Assembly (NCBI GenBank): GCA_050248795.1
Contig: JBFWRS010000009.1
Span: 1-64,000, forward strand
Reading direction: 5' to 3'
Source of the DNA: CAZTDU01 sp050248795
GTDB taxonomy: Bacteria > Pseudomonadota > Gammaproteobacteria > Burkholderiales > SG8-39
DNA: 64,000 bases
Shown here: positions 7,520-15,944 of the stretch, in pieces
Position numbering within the stretch: position 1 is the first letter of the stretch
Layout: each line of letters opens with the position of its first letter
Position numbers and translations under genes: made by a program
The notes under the pieces: model-generated
Seen by the model: only the letters and a program-made list of their open reading frames with translations
Told to the model about the DNA's origin: nothing
Databases searched by the model: none

Positions 7520-8337
7520 AACTCGAACTCGACCACGTCGGCGTAGCCGTGAAGAGCCTGGACCGCGGACGCGACGCCTACGCGCGCCTCGGCTTCAGGC
7601 TGACGGCGCGCAGCTTCCATTCCGGCTCGCGCACGCCGGGCGCCCCGGTGGAACCCTGGGGATCGGGCAACCACTGCGCGATGTTCCGCGAGGGCTACCT
7701 CGAGATCATCGGGCTCACCGACGAGCAGAAGTACAGCTCGGTTAAGGACATGGTGGCGCTCTACGAGGGGCTGCACATCGTCGCCATCGGCTGGGGCGAA
7801 GCCGAATCCGCGCGCCCGCAGATGCTCGCGCGCGGCGTTCCCGTGGATGCGGTCAGGAGCCTGGAGCGCGATGCCGCGTTCGGGCCCGACGACGCCGAAA
7901 CGCGGCGCGCGCGTTTCCGCAACTGCTTCGTCGAGCGCGACAGGTTCACCGAGGCGAGGTTCCTCTACATCGAGCACCTGACGCGCGACGTGCTGTGGCA
8001 GCCGCACCTGCTCGAGCATCCCAATGGCGCGGTGGCGATCGAGGAGGTCTACTTCGCCTCGGCCGACCCGCAGGCGACCGCGCAGAAACTCGCGGCGCTG
8101 CTGCCCTCGCCCTCGCGTGGGCGCTTCCACGTCGTGTCGGCGGCCGAATGGAGGTTCAGGCCGCTGCCGCCGCTGCCATCGCCGGTGGGCTTCGGCGTGC
8201 GCGTCGACTCGCTGGCGAAAACCCGCGCCTGCCTCTCGGCCGGCGGCGTGAAGTTCGAGGAAAATAACGGCCTGTGGACGAGCCCCGCGGATGGCTGCGG
8301 GTCGGCAATTCGATTTTTCGAGAAGGGAACATCATGA
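7513..8337 (+). CDS. VOC-superfamily (glyoxalase-like) protein, second of a tandem pair
   Basis: A 274-residue paralogue of the preceding protein with the same block order: LELDHVGVAVKSLDRG, then NHCAMFREGYLEIIGLTDE, FRNCFVERDR and YIEHLTRDVLWQPHLLEH. The His and Glu metal-ligand candidates of the VOC fold are conserved in both copies. It overlaps its neighbour by 7 nt, and its TGA overlaps the ATG of the next gene (ATGA at 8334), indicating translational coupling. Two adjacent, similar but clearly diverged copies suggest different substrates or a hetero-oligomer. The reaction is unknown. Confidence 0.85.
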   Translation: MLKLELDHVGVAVKSLDRGRDAYARLGFRLTARSFHSGSRTPGAPVEPWGSGNHCAMFREGYLEIIGLTDEQKYSSVKDMVALYEGLHIVAIGWGEAESARPQMLARGVPVDAVRSLERDAAFGPDDAETRRARFRNCFVERDRFTEARFLYIEHLTRDVLWQPHLLEHPNGAVAIEEVYFASADPQATAQKLAALLPSPSRGRFHVVSAAEWRFRPLPPLPSPVGFGVRVDSLAKTRACLSAGGVKFEENNGLWTSPADGCGSAIRFFEKGTS

Positions 8338-9347
8338 AAGCAGCGGTCATACACGAACACGGCGGTCCCGGGACCATCCGCTACGAGACGAACTGGCCGG
8401 ATCCCAGGCCGGAGCCGGATGAAGTCATCATCAAGGTCGGCGCGGCGACGCTGAACTACCACGACGTCTTCACGCGCAAGGGCATGCCCGGCATCAAGGT
8501 GCCGATGCCCTGCATTCCGGGGCTGGACTTCTCCGGCGAGATCGCCGAGGTCGGCAAGGACGTGAAGGACTGGCACGTCGGCGACCGCGTGATGGTCGAC
8601 CCGGTGATCCGCCACAGCCCGCACGGCGGGCTGATCGGCGAGATGCGCCCCGGCGGCCTTGCCGAGTACTGCGCGGTGCCCGACAAGTGCCTGGTGCGCC
8701 TGCCCGCGGACGTGTCCTTCGAGGCCGCGGCCTGCCTGCCGGTGGCCTACGGCACCGCGCTGCGCATGATGTACACCATCGGCGAGGTGAAGCAGGGCGA
8801 GCGCGTGCTGATCCTCGGCGCCTCGGGCGGCGTCGGCACCTGCTGCGTGCAGCTCGCCAAGCTCGTCGGCGCCGAAGTGATCGCCTGCGCCTCCAGCGAC
8901 GCCAAGCTCGCGCGGCTGAAGGAACTGGGCGCCGACCACCTGGTGGACTACACCAAGGAAGACTTCATGAAGTGGGTGTACGCGAAGTTCGACAAACCGC
9001 ACCGTCGCCAGTTCACCGGCGGCGTCGACACGGTGGTGAACTTCACCGGCGGCGACACCTGGGTGAAGTCGATGCGCGTGCTGCACCGGCAGGGCAAGCT
9101 GCTGACCTGCGGCGCGACCGCCGGCTACGATCCCAAGGAAGACATCCGCTTCATCTGGACCTTCGAGCTGCGCGTGCTCGGTTCGAACGGCTGGATGCGC
9201 GAGGACCTGCAGACGCTCATAGACCTGATCCAGGCCGGGCGCCTGAAGCCGGTGATCGACAAGACGCTGCCGCTCGCCGAGGCCAACGAGGCGTTCCGTC
9301 TGCTCGAGGACCGCGAGGTGTTCGGAAAGGTGGTGGTGAAGCCATGA
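8334..9347 (+). CDS. Zinc-type MDR alcohol dehydrogenase / quinone oxidoreductase-like protein
   Basis: A 337-residue medium-chain dehydrogenase. The GroES-like half has NYHDVFTRKGMPG and PGLDFSGEIAEVG; the Rossmann half has VLILGASGGVGTCCVQLAK at about 160-180. Structural-zinc Cys clusters are not evident and His in NYHD is the only clear catalytic-site match, so it sits between zinc ADHs and zinc-free quinone oxidoreductases. The ATG chosen overlaps the previous stop by 4 nt; longer in-frame starts would run into the previous gene. NAD(P)H-linked reduction or oxidation of an intermediate made by the VOC enzymes is a plausible role. Confidence 0.85.
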   Translation: MKAAVIHEHGGPGTIRYETNWPDPRPEPDEVIIKVGAATLNYHDVFTRKGMPGIKVPMPCIPGLDFSGEIAEVGKDVKDWHVGDRVMVDPVIRHSPHGGLIGEMRPGGLAEYCAVPDKCLVRLPADVSFEAAACLPVAYGTALRMMYTIGEVKQGERVLILGASGGVGTCCVQLAKLVGAEVIACASSDAKLARLKELGADHLVDYTKEDFMKWVYAKFDKPHRRQFTGGVDTVVNFTGGDTWVKSMRVLHRQGKLLTCGATAGYDPKEDIRFIWTFELRVLGSNGWMREDLQTLIDLIQAGRLKPVIDKTLPLAEANEAFRLLEDREVFGKVVVKP

Positions 9348-9362
9348 GCCGCGGAACAGGGG

Positions 9363-9376
9363 CCCCGCTTGCGGGG
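9363..9376. other. Short GC-rich hairpin between operon genes
   Basis: The sequence ccccgcttgcgggg is a perfect short inverted repeat (5-bp stem CCCCG/CGGGG with a 4-nt loop). It lies in the only gap above 60 bp between 5.6 and 12.0 kb. There is no following T-run, so it is not a convincing intrinsic terminator. It may affect mRNA processing or be chance. Confidence 0.3.
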
Positions 9377-9450
9377 ATGAGACCGGCGAATGGCTTCGTG
9401 CGGCCGACAGCACTGCGCCCGCGCCGCTATGTCCTGACGGAGGCCGCGCC

Positions 9451-9882
9451 ATGAGCGAGAACGCTGCAGAAAAGCTGTCGCTGGAACAGATCAATGAGAT
9501 GTTCGACAAGTCGCCGTTCATCGGCTTCCTCGGCATGCGCGCCACCGCGCTCGATTACGACAGGTCCGAGATCACGATGACGCTGCCGCTCAAGCCCGAA
9601 CTGGAGCGGCGCGCCGGCACCGGGCAGTTCCACGGCGGCCCGCTGGCGTCGTTCATCGACGTGGTCGGCGACTTCGCCATCGGCATGCTGGTCGGCGGCG
9701 GCGTGCCGACCATCAACCTCAGGATCGATTACCTGCGCCCCGCCACCGGCAAGCTGCTCACCGGCACCGCGACGGTGCGCCGCGCCGGCAGGACGGTGGC
9801 GGTTGTGGACATCGATGTACTCGACGACCAGAATAGGCTGGTCGCGATCGGTCGCGGTACTTACTCAGGAACGAAAGGCTAG
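9451..9882 (+). CDS. PaaI-type hotdog thioesterase
   Basis: A 143-residue single hotdog-fold protein. FHGGPLASFID near residues 55-65 matches the HGGxxxxxxD active-site motif of PaaI/YbgC thioesterases. INLRIDYLRPA and TATVRRAGRTVAVVDIDV complete the typical sheet. It probably hydrolyses an acyl-CoA thioester of the pathway encoded around it. A good ribosome binding site (GGAGG) lies about 8 nt upstream of the ATG. The stop is 4 nt before the ATG of the first substrate-binding protein, so the two are co-transcribed. Confidence 0.85.
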   Translation: MSENAAEKLSLEQINEMFDKSPFIGFLGMRATALDYDRSEITMTLPLKPELERRAGTGQFHGGPLASFIDVVGDFAIGMLVGGGVPTINLRIDYLRPATGKLLTGTATVRRAGRTVAVVDIDVLDDQNRLVAIGRGTYSGTKG

Positions 9883-9886
9883 GCCC

Positions 9887-10957
9887 ATGAAAAACATGAA
9901 ACGCATTGCACTCGCACTTGCCGGCGCATCGCTGCTCGCCGCACCGGCGGCGCAGGCCCAGCAGAAGGTGGTCTTCGGCACCGTCACGGTGTTCAACATC
10001 AGCCTCGCGCCGCTGTTTCTCGCCGAAACCGCGGGCTTCTTCAAGGAGGAAGGGCTCGAGGTGGAGAAAGTGCCGTTCAACGGCACAGGCACCCTGCTGC
10101 CGCAGATGACCTCCAAACGCGTGCACATCGGCTACCCGAACCCGGACGTGCTGATCGTGTCGCGGCAACCGGGCAAGGATCCGCTGCCGCTCAGGTTCGT
10201 CTATAACGTCACGCGCGAATCGGCGTGGGAATTCATCGTGCCGGCCGCGAGCCCGATCAAGACCCTGGCCGACCTGAAGGGCAGGAAGATCGGCGTCGGC
10301 GCGCTTACTTTCGGCAACATTCCCATCACCCGCGCCATGTTCAAGGAACTGGGCATGGAGTTCGGCAAGGACCTCGAGATGCAGCCGGTCGGCGTCGGCG
10401 CGCCTGCGTTCCTTGCCTTCCGCGAGGGCAAGGTCGACGCGCTGAACCTGTTCGACGCGCAGCACGCGACGCTGGAGACGCAGGGCACGGCGATCCGGCG
10501 GCTCGACATGCCGGCCAAGTACAAGAACCTGTTCTCCAACGGCTTCATCGTGCACGAGGACACGCTGAAGGAGAACCCGAAGATGCTGGCCGGTTTCGGC
10601 CGCGCGTTCGCCAAGGCGCAGGTCGCCTGCGAGGCAAACCGCGAAGCCTGCGTGCGCAACTTCTGGTCGCTCTACCCGAACCAGAAACCCGCCGGCGACG
10701 AAGCGAAGGTGCTCGCCGACCAGATCAAGGTCATGAACTCGCGCTTCAACAAGACGCTCGCCTTCGGCAGCGGACCGCGCAGATTCGGCGAGTATCCGGA
10801 GCAGGCGTGGCGCGATTTCGTCGAGGCGCTCTACGTCGGCGGCCAGATCACGACCAAGGACATCGACATCAGCACGCTCTACACGAACTCGCTGGTCTCC
10901 GAGTACAACAAGTTCGACGCGGCCGCGGTGGCCGCCAAAGCCAGGAAAGGGAACTGA
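9887..10957 (+). CDS. ABC transporter substrate-binding protein (NMT1/SsuA type), copy 1
   Basis: A 356-residue periplasmic protein with a signal peptide (MKNMKRIALALAGASLL, cleavage near AQA-QQ). The mature start KVVFGTV, LAETAGFFKEEGLEVE, the ADLKGRKIGVGALTFGN block and GKVDALNLFD are typical of the nitrate/sulfonate/taurine/thiamine-precursor binding family. ATG 9887 is preferred because it provides the signal peptide; ATG 9896 (MKRIA) is an alternative. It is followed after 1 nt by a paralogue and then by the ATPase and permease, forming a complete importer. The ligand is unknown; the neighbouring thioesterase and VOC genes do not suggest a simple sulfonate. Confidence 0.9.
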   Translation: MKNMKRIALALAGASLLAAPAAQAQQKVVFGTVTVFNISLAPLFLAETAGFFKEEGLEVEKVPFNGTGTLLPQMTSKRVHIGYPNPDVLIVSRQPGKDPLPLRFVYNVTRESAWEFIVPAASPIKTLADLKGRKIGVGALTFGNIPITRAMFKELGMEFGKDLEMQPVGVGAPAFLAFREGKVDALNLFDAQHATLETQGTAIRRLDMPAKYKNLFSNGFIVHEDTLKENPKMLAGFGRAFAKAQVACEANREACVRNFWSLYPNQKPAGDEAKVLADQIKVMNSRFNKTLAFGSGPRRFGEYPEQAWRDFVEALYVGGQITTKDIDISTLYTNSLVSEYNKFDAAAVAAKARKGN

Positions 10958-10958
10958 C

Positions 10959-12014
10959 ATGCGCGCCTTCCTCGTCGCAGCACTGATCGCATTCGCCGGC
11001 GCCGCGCAGGCGCAGCAGAAGGTCGTGTTCGGGCTGGTGAGCCCGCCGGGCGTCGGCCACGGCCCGCTGTTCATCGCCAAGGAACTCGGCTACTGGGCCG
11101 AGGAGGGCATCGACGTCGAGGTGATCCGGTTCAACGGCACCGCAGTGCTGCTGCCGCAGATCATCAACAAAAGCGTCACGGTCGGCTTCCCCAACCCCGA
11201 CCCGCTGGTGCTGTCGCGCCAGCCCGGCAAGGATCCGCTGCCGCTGAAGTTCTTCTACAACTTCATCCGCGAGAACGTCTGGGAGTTCGCCGTCCTGGCG
11301 GATTCGCCGGTCAAGAAGCTCGCCGACCTGAAGGGAAAGAAGATCGGCGTCGGTGCGCTGACCTTCGGCAACATCCCGCTGACGCGCGCGATGTTCAAGG
11401 AACTCGGCATGGAGGCCGGCAAGGACTACGAGTTCGTGCCCACGGGCCTGGGCGCGCCGGCGTTCCTCGCCCTGAAGGAGAAGCGGGTCGATGCGCTGAA
11501 CCTGTTCGAGACCATGCACAAGATGCTCGAGCTGCAGGGTACGGCGATCCGGCGCCTGGAAATGCCGCGCAAGTACCTGGACCTCTTCTCCAACGGCCTC
11601 ATCGCGCACGAGGAGACGATCCGCACGAAGCCCGAGCCGCTGATCGCCTTCGGCCGCGTCGTCGCCAAGGGCATGGTGGCATGCAATGCCAACCGCCCGG
11701 CCTGCGTGCGTGCCTTCTGGAAGGCTTATCCGAACAGCAAGCCGGCCGGGGACGAAGCCAAGGCGATGGCGCGCGACCGCGCGCAGCTCGACGCGCGCTT
11801 CGACAAGTACCTCGCGTTTCCCGCCGGCGAGCCGCCGCGCTGGGGCTCGTTCCCGAAGGGTTCGTGGGAGAACATGGTGCAGGTGATGCTCGATGGCGGC
11901 CAGATCCAGACCAAGGACATCGACGTACAGTCGCTCTACACCAACGCGCTGGTGCCGGCGATGAACAACTTCGACGCCGCGGCCGTGGTCAAGGCCGCGC
12001 AGGCGCTGAAGTAA
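10959..12014 (+). CDS. ABC transporter substrate-binding protein (NMT1/SsuA type), copy 2
   Basis: A 351-residue paralogue of the preceding gene. The two share long near-identical blocks, for example SRQPGKDPLPL, then IGVGALTFGNIP and RAMFKELGME, while the N-terminal ligand-facing parts differ (VSPPGVGHGPLFIAKELGYW here). A signal peptide ends near AQA-QQ (residues 18-20). Only one ATPase and one permease follow, so both binding proteins probably feed the same membrane complex, perhaps with different ligand preferences. The start is 1 nt after the previous stop. Confidence 0.9.
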   Translation: MRAFLVAALIAFAGAAQAQQKVVFGLVSPPGVGHGPLFIAKELGYWAEEGIDVEVIRFNGTAVLLPQIINKSVTVGFPNPDPLVLSRQPGKDPLPLKFFYNFIRENVWEFAVLADSPVKKLADLKGKKIGVGALTFGNIPLTRAMFKELGMEAGKDYEFVPTGLGAPAFLALKEKRVDALNLFETMHKMLELQGTAIRRLEMPRKYLDLFSNGLIAHEETIRTKPEPLIAFGRVVAKGMVACNANRPACVRAFWKAYPNSKPAGDEAKAMARDRAQLDARFDKYLAFPAGEPPRWGSFPKGSWENMVQVMLDGGQIQTKDIDVQSLYTNALVPAMNNFDAAAVVKAAQALK

Positions 12015-12062
12015 GACACGCGGCCACCCCGTGACCCGCCCCAGCACGAGGCCGGCTGAAGC

Positions 12063-12854
12063 ATGAGTACCGCAAGCGGCGAAGCCCTGCTGCGGGCGCA
12101 GGGCCTGGTGGTGACGTATTCGTCGGCGCGCGGCCCGGTCACGGCGCTGCAGGGGCTGGACGCGACGCTGCGTCCCGGCGAGTTCCTCTCGGTGCTGGGC
12201 CCCTCGGGCTGCGGCAAGTCGACGCTGCTGAAGATCGTCGCCGGCCTGCTGAAGCCTTCCGGCGGCAGCGTCACGCTCGGCGGCAAGCTGATCGACGGTC
12301 CGCGCCCGGACGTGGGCATCGTGTTCCAGCAGCCGACGCTGCTGCCCTGGCAGTCGACGCTGGACAACGTGCTGCTGCCGATCCGCACGCTGGGGCTGGA
12401 CATGAAGGAAGGGCGCGACAAGGCGCGCGCGCTGCTGAAGCTGGTCGGGCTGGAGAAGTTCGCCGACCACTACCCGGGGGAACTCTCCGGCGGCATGCAG
12501 CAGCGCGTGGGCATCGCGCGCGGCCTGATCCACGACCCGATGCTGCTGCTGATGGACGAACCGTTCGCCGCGCTCGACGCGATGACGCGAGAGCACATGA
12601 CGCTGGAGCTGCAGCGGATCTGGATGGGCGCGGCGGCGAAGTCGGTGATCTTCATCACGCATTCGATTCCCGAGGCGGTGTTCCTGTCCGACCGCATCGT
12701 CGTGCTGTCCGCGCGCCCCGGGCGCACGATACGCGAGGTCGAGGTCGACCTGCCCCGGCCGCGCACGCTGGAAACCATGGCAAGCAAGGAGTTCGCCAGT
12801 ATCGCGAACGATCTGCGCGCGCTATTCTCCGAGCTGGTGAAATTCGATGAGTGA
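12063..12854 (+). CDS. ABC transporter ATP-binding protein (SsuB/TauB type)
   Basis: A 263-residue ATPase subunit. Walker A GPSGCGKST is at 46-54, the Q-loop in FQQPTLLPWQ near 88, the signature LSGGMQQRVGIARG at 141-154, and Walker B LLLMDEP at 161-167, followed by FAALDAMTRE and the H-loop ITHSIPEA. It energises uptake of the ligand captured by the two upstream binding proteins. It overlaps the permease gene by 8 nt, consistent with coupled synthesis. Confidence 0.95.
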   Translation: MSTASGEALLRAQGLVVTYSSARGPVTALQGLDATLRPGEFLSVLGPSGCGKSTLLKIVAGLLKPSGGSVTLGGKLIDGPRPDVGIVFQQPTLLPWQSTLDNVLLPIRTLGLDMKEGRDKARALLKLVGLEKFADHYPGELSGGMQQRVGIARGLIHDPMLLLMDEPFAALDAMTREHMTLELQRIWMGAAAKSVIFITHSIPEAVFLSDRIVVLSARPGRTIREVEVDLPRPRTLETMASKEFASIANDLRALFSELVKFDE

Positions 12855-13632
12855 GCGCCTGAAATCGGTTTCGTACCCGCTCGTGGCCTTCGTCGCGCTG
12901 ATCGTGTTCTGGGATGTCGCGATCCGCGTGCTGAAGATCCCGAACTTCATCCTGCCCACGCCGGAGTCGGTGCTCGACGCGCTCAATCGCGGCTACGTCG
13001 AGGGCCACTTCTGGCAGCATTTCCTGTTCACCTCGCAATCGATGCTGCTGGGCTACGTGTTCGGCTGCAGCGCCGCGTTCGCGCTGGGCTGCCTGTTCGC
13101 CGAATCGCGCGCGGTCGAGCGCACGCTGCTGCCCTTCGTCGTCGCGCTGCAGTCGATGCCGAAGGTCGCGCTCGCGCCGCTGATCATCGTCTGGTTCGGC
13201 TTCGGCATCGAATCGAAGATCGTCATGGTGGCGCTGGTGTGCTTCTTCCCGATGTTCATCAACACCGTCGTCGGCCTGAAGCAGACCAGCCCCGCGCTGC
13301 TCGACCTGATGACCGCGTTCTCGGCCTCGCGCTGGAGCGTGCTCCTGCGCATCAAGATCCCGTCCGCGGCCGGGCACATCTTCGCCGGGCTGCAGATCGC
13401 CATCGTGCTTGGCCTGATCGGCGCGGTGGTGGCCGAGTTCGTGTCCTCCACCAAGGGACTCGGGCACCTGATCAACGCCGCGGCCGTGAACCTGGAGACC
13501 AACGTCATGTTCGCCGCGCTTATCAGCCTCGCGGTGCTCGGCGTCGGCGGCAGCCAGCTGATGCGCTACCTGCACGCCAAGATCGTGTTCTGGGACAAGG
13601 GCTCCTCGACCGAGCAGGTGGCGACGGAGTGA
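12847..13632 (+). CDS. ABC transporter permease (SsuC/TauC type)
   Basis: A 261-residue inner-membrane protein with about six hydrophobic segments. It carries the EAA-like coupling region of binding-protein-dependent permeases (SASRWSVLLRIKIPSAAGHIFAG), here split by its charged residues around 160-180. ALAPLIIVWFGFG is typical of the SsuC/TauC/ThiX group. It forms the channel for the ATPase it overlaps. The gene ends 13 nt before the MFS transporter start. Confidence 0.9.
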   Translation: MSERLKSVSYPLVAFVALIVFWDVAIRVLKIPNFILPTPESVLDALNRGYVEGHFWQHFLFTSQSMLLGYVFGCSAAFALGCLFAESRAVERTLLPFVVALQSMPKVALAPLIIVWFGFGIESKIVMVALVCFFPMFINTVVGLKQTSPALLDLMTAFSASRWSVLLRIKIPSAAGHIFAGLQIAIVLGLIGAVVAEFVSSTKGLGHLINAAAVNLETNVMFAALISLAVLGVGGSQLMRYLHAKIVFWDKGSSTEQVATE

Positions 13633-13645
13633 GGGCCTCCACGGC

Positions 13646-14863
13646 TTGAGCCTCGCCCTCGCCGTGTTCTTCCCCTTCGCGGCGGGGTTCTTCCTCTCGT
13701 TCCTGTTCCGCATCGTCAACGGCGTCATCGCCAAGGACCTCGCGGGGACGTTCTCGCTCGCGCCCGACCAGCTCGGGCTGCTGACCAGCACCTACCTGCT
13801 CGCCTTCGCCGCGATGCAGGTGCCGGTGGGCGTGTTCCTCGACCGCTACGGCCCGCGGCGCGTCGTCGCCGCGCTGCTGCTCGTGGCGGGCGCGGGTTCG
13901 CTCGCGTTCGCGCTGGCAAACGGCTTCGCGACGCTGGCGCTGGGCCGCGCGCTGATAGGCGTCGGCGTTGCCGCCTGCCTGACCGGCGCGATGAAGGCGT
14001 TTACGCTGTGGTACCCGCTCGAGCGCCTGTCGAGCCTCAACGGCCTGATCATCGCCGTCGGCGGTCTCGGCGGGCTTGCCGCCACGGCGCCGTTCGAGAT
14101 CGGCACCGCCGCGTTCGGCTGGCGCGCGATGTTCATGCTGCTCGCCGCGCTGTGCGTCGCCAGCGCGGCGTACATCTTCGCCGTGGTGCCGGAAAAGCGC
14201 ATCGCCGGCGCCGCAGAAGGCTGGCTGACCGCGTTCCGGCGTGTCGGCGGGATCTTCGGCGCCCAGGTGTTCTGGCGCGTCGGGCTCGCGTTGATGGTGA
14301 TCCACGCGAGCTTCCAGGCGCTGCTGGGGCTGTGGCTGGCGCCGTGGCTGATCGATGTCGCCGGCCTGACGCGGGCCGAAGCGGCCAACTGGCTCTTCGC
14401 CGCGGTGCTTGCCTATACCGCGGGGTCGCTGTTCTTCGGCGTTGGCGCCGACCAGCTCTCCGCGCGCGGGTTCTCGCGCCTGAGCGTGCTCAAGTGGGGC
14501 ACGGCGGTGGCGGTGCTGGCCCTGTTCGGCCTCGCGGCGGCGCCTTCGCAGGGCAAGTTCGCGCTGCTCCTCGTCTACGCGTTCAGCGTCATCGCGCCAG
14601 CCCTGGCGTACGCGCTGCTGACCCGCCACTTTCCGCCCGATGTCGCTGGACGCGTGAACACCGCGCTGAACGTGGGCATGTTCGTGTCGGCGTTCATCGT
14701 TCAATGGGGCGTAGGCGCTGTGCTGCACGCTTTTCCCGCCGACGGCGCGCGCTACTCGCCCGAGGGCTACGCGCTCGCGCTCGGCACGCTGGCGACGCTG
14801 CATGTCGCGGTCTGGCTGTGGCTCGCCACGATGAAGCAGGAACCGATGCCGCATCGGCAGTAG
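13646..14863 (+). CDS. MFS transporter
   Basis: A 405-residue major facilitator with about twelve hydrophobic stretches. The loop 2-3 signature is recognisable as GVFLDRYGPRR near residue 70, and GRALIGVGVAACLTG forms helix 4. The start is a TTG at 13646; no ATG lies in the right place and an upstream GTG frame is closed by a stop. It resembles nitrate/oxalate or drug-type MFS proteins in general layout, but the substrate cannot be assigned. It directly follows the ABC importer, so it may export or import a related compound. Confidence 0.85.
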   Translation: MSLALAVFFPFAAGFFLSFLFRIVNGVIAKDLAGTFSLAPDQLGLLTSTYLLAFAAMQVPVGVFLDRYGPRRVVAALLLVAGAGSLAFALANGFATLALGRALIGVGVAACLTGAMKAFTLWYPLERLSSLNGLIIAVGGLGGLAATAPFEIGTAAFGWRAMFMLLAALCVASAAYIFAVVPEKRIAGAAEGWLTAFRRVGGIFGAQVFWRVGLALMVIHASFQALLGLWLAPWLIDVAGLTRAEAANWLFAAVLAYTAGSLFFGVGADQLSARGFSRLSVLKWGTAVAVLALFGLAAAPSQGKFALLLVYAFSVIAPALAYALLTRHFPPDVAGRVNTALNVGMFVSAFIVQWGVGAVLHAFPADGARYSPEGYALALGTLATLHVAVWLWLATMKQEPMPHRQ

Positions 14864-14888
14864 ACTGCGGTTTCAGGGAGGATCGACC

Positions 14889-15944
14889 ATGTTCCGCACC
14901 ACCATCGCGGGCAGCCTGCCCAAGCCGTTCTGGCTCTCGGAAACCGGAAAACTGTGGCCTCGCTGGCGTGCCGAAGGCGAGGAGCTGGCGCGCGCCAAGC
15001 GCGACGCCACGCTGCTGTGGCTGAAGGAGCAGGAGGCCGCCGGCGTCGACATCGTCACCGACGGCGAGCAGTCGCGCCAGCACTTCGTGCACGGCTTCCT
15101 CGAGTTCGTCGACGGCATCGATTTCGAGCACAAGGTGAAGATGGGCATCCGCGACAACCGCTACGACGCCATGGTGCCGGTGGTGGTGGGGCCGCTGCGG
15201 CTGAAGGGCCGGGTGCACCAGGCGGACGCGAAGCTCCTGCGCGCGAACACGAACAAGAAGATCAAGATCACCATGCCCGGGCCGATGACCATCGTCGATA
15301 CCCTCGCCGACCGTCACTACGGCGACAAGGTGAAGCTCGCGATGGCCTTCGCCGCACTGCTGAACCAGGAGGCGCGCGCGCTGGTCAGGGACGGCGTCGA
15401 CGTGATCCAGTTCGACGAGCCGGCCTTCAACGTCTACATGAGCGACGTGGTGAAGTGGGGCGTCAAGGCGCTCGAGCGCGCGGCCAGGGGACTCAAGTGC
15501 ACGACTGCCGTGCACATCTGCTACGGCTATGGCATCAAGGCGAACCTGGACTGGAAGCAGACGCTGGGCGGCGAATGGCGCCAGTACGAGAAGATCTTCC
15601 CTGCGCTGGCGAAGTCGAGCATCGACCAGGTGTCGCTCGAGTGCATACATTCGAAGGTGCCGGCCGAGCTGATGGCGCTGCTGAAGGGCAAGGACGTGCT
15701 GGTGGGCGTGATCGACGTCGCTTCCGACAAGGTCGAGACGCCGCGCGAGGTCGCAGCGACCATCGGCCGCGCGCTGCGCTACGTGCCGAGGAACCGGCTG
15801 TTTCCCTGCACCAACTGCGGCATGGCGCCGATGGACCGCGACATCGCGCGCGCCAAGCTGCGCGCGCTGGCCGAGGGCGCGGCGCTGGCGAGGCAGCGCT
15901 ATCGCCAGTCCGCGGCTAGTCCGCGGTTGCGCCGGAGGCCTTGA
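14889..15944 (+). CDS. Short MetE-like (cobalamin-independent methionine synthase catalytic-domain) protein
   Basis: A 351-residue protein corresponding to only the C-terminal catalytic half of MetE. Zinc-ligand candidates are H209 and C211 (VHICYG), E251 (SLEC) and C310 (TNCGM), in the order found in MetE. DEPAF at 176-180 and VTDGEQSR also fit. It lacks the N-terminal folate-tail-binding domain of classical MetE. Such short core proteins are known as folate-independent methionine synthases or as other methyltransferases/lyases of the UROD-MetE superfamily, so methionine synthesis is possible but unproven. AGGGAGG about 8 nt upstream marks the start. The last 29 nt overlap the convergent Bug gene. 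Confidence 0.8.
   Translation: MFRTTIAGSLPKPFWLSETGKLWPRWRAEGEELARAKRDATLLWLKEQEAAGVDIVTDGEQSRQHFVHGFLEFVDGIDFEHKVKMGIRDNRYDAMVPVVVGPLRLKGRVHQADAKLLRANTNKKIKITMPGPMTIVDTLADRHYGDKVKLAMAFAALLNQEARALVRDGVDVIQFDEPAFNVYMSDVVKWGVKALERAARGLKCTTAVHICYGYGIKANLDWKQTLGGEWRQYEKIFPALAKSSIDQVSLECIHSKVPAELMALLKGKDVLVGVIDVASDKVETPREVAATIGRALRYVPRNRLFPCTNCGMAPMDRDIARAKLRALAEGAALARQRYRQSAASPRLRRRP

Noticed and set aside
9363..9376. Intrinsic terminator after the MDR dehydrogenase gene
   Set aside because: The hairpin is short and lacks a T-run, and the next gene continues the same operon direction.
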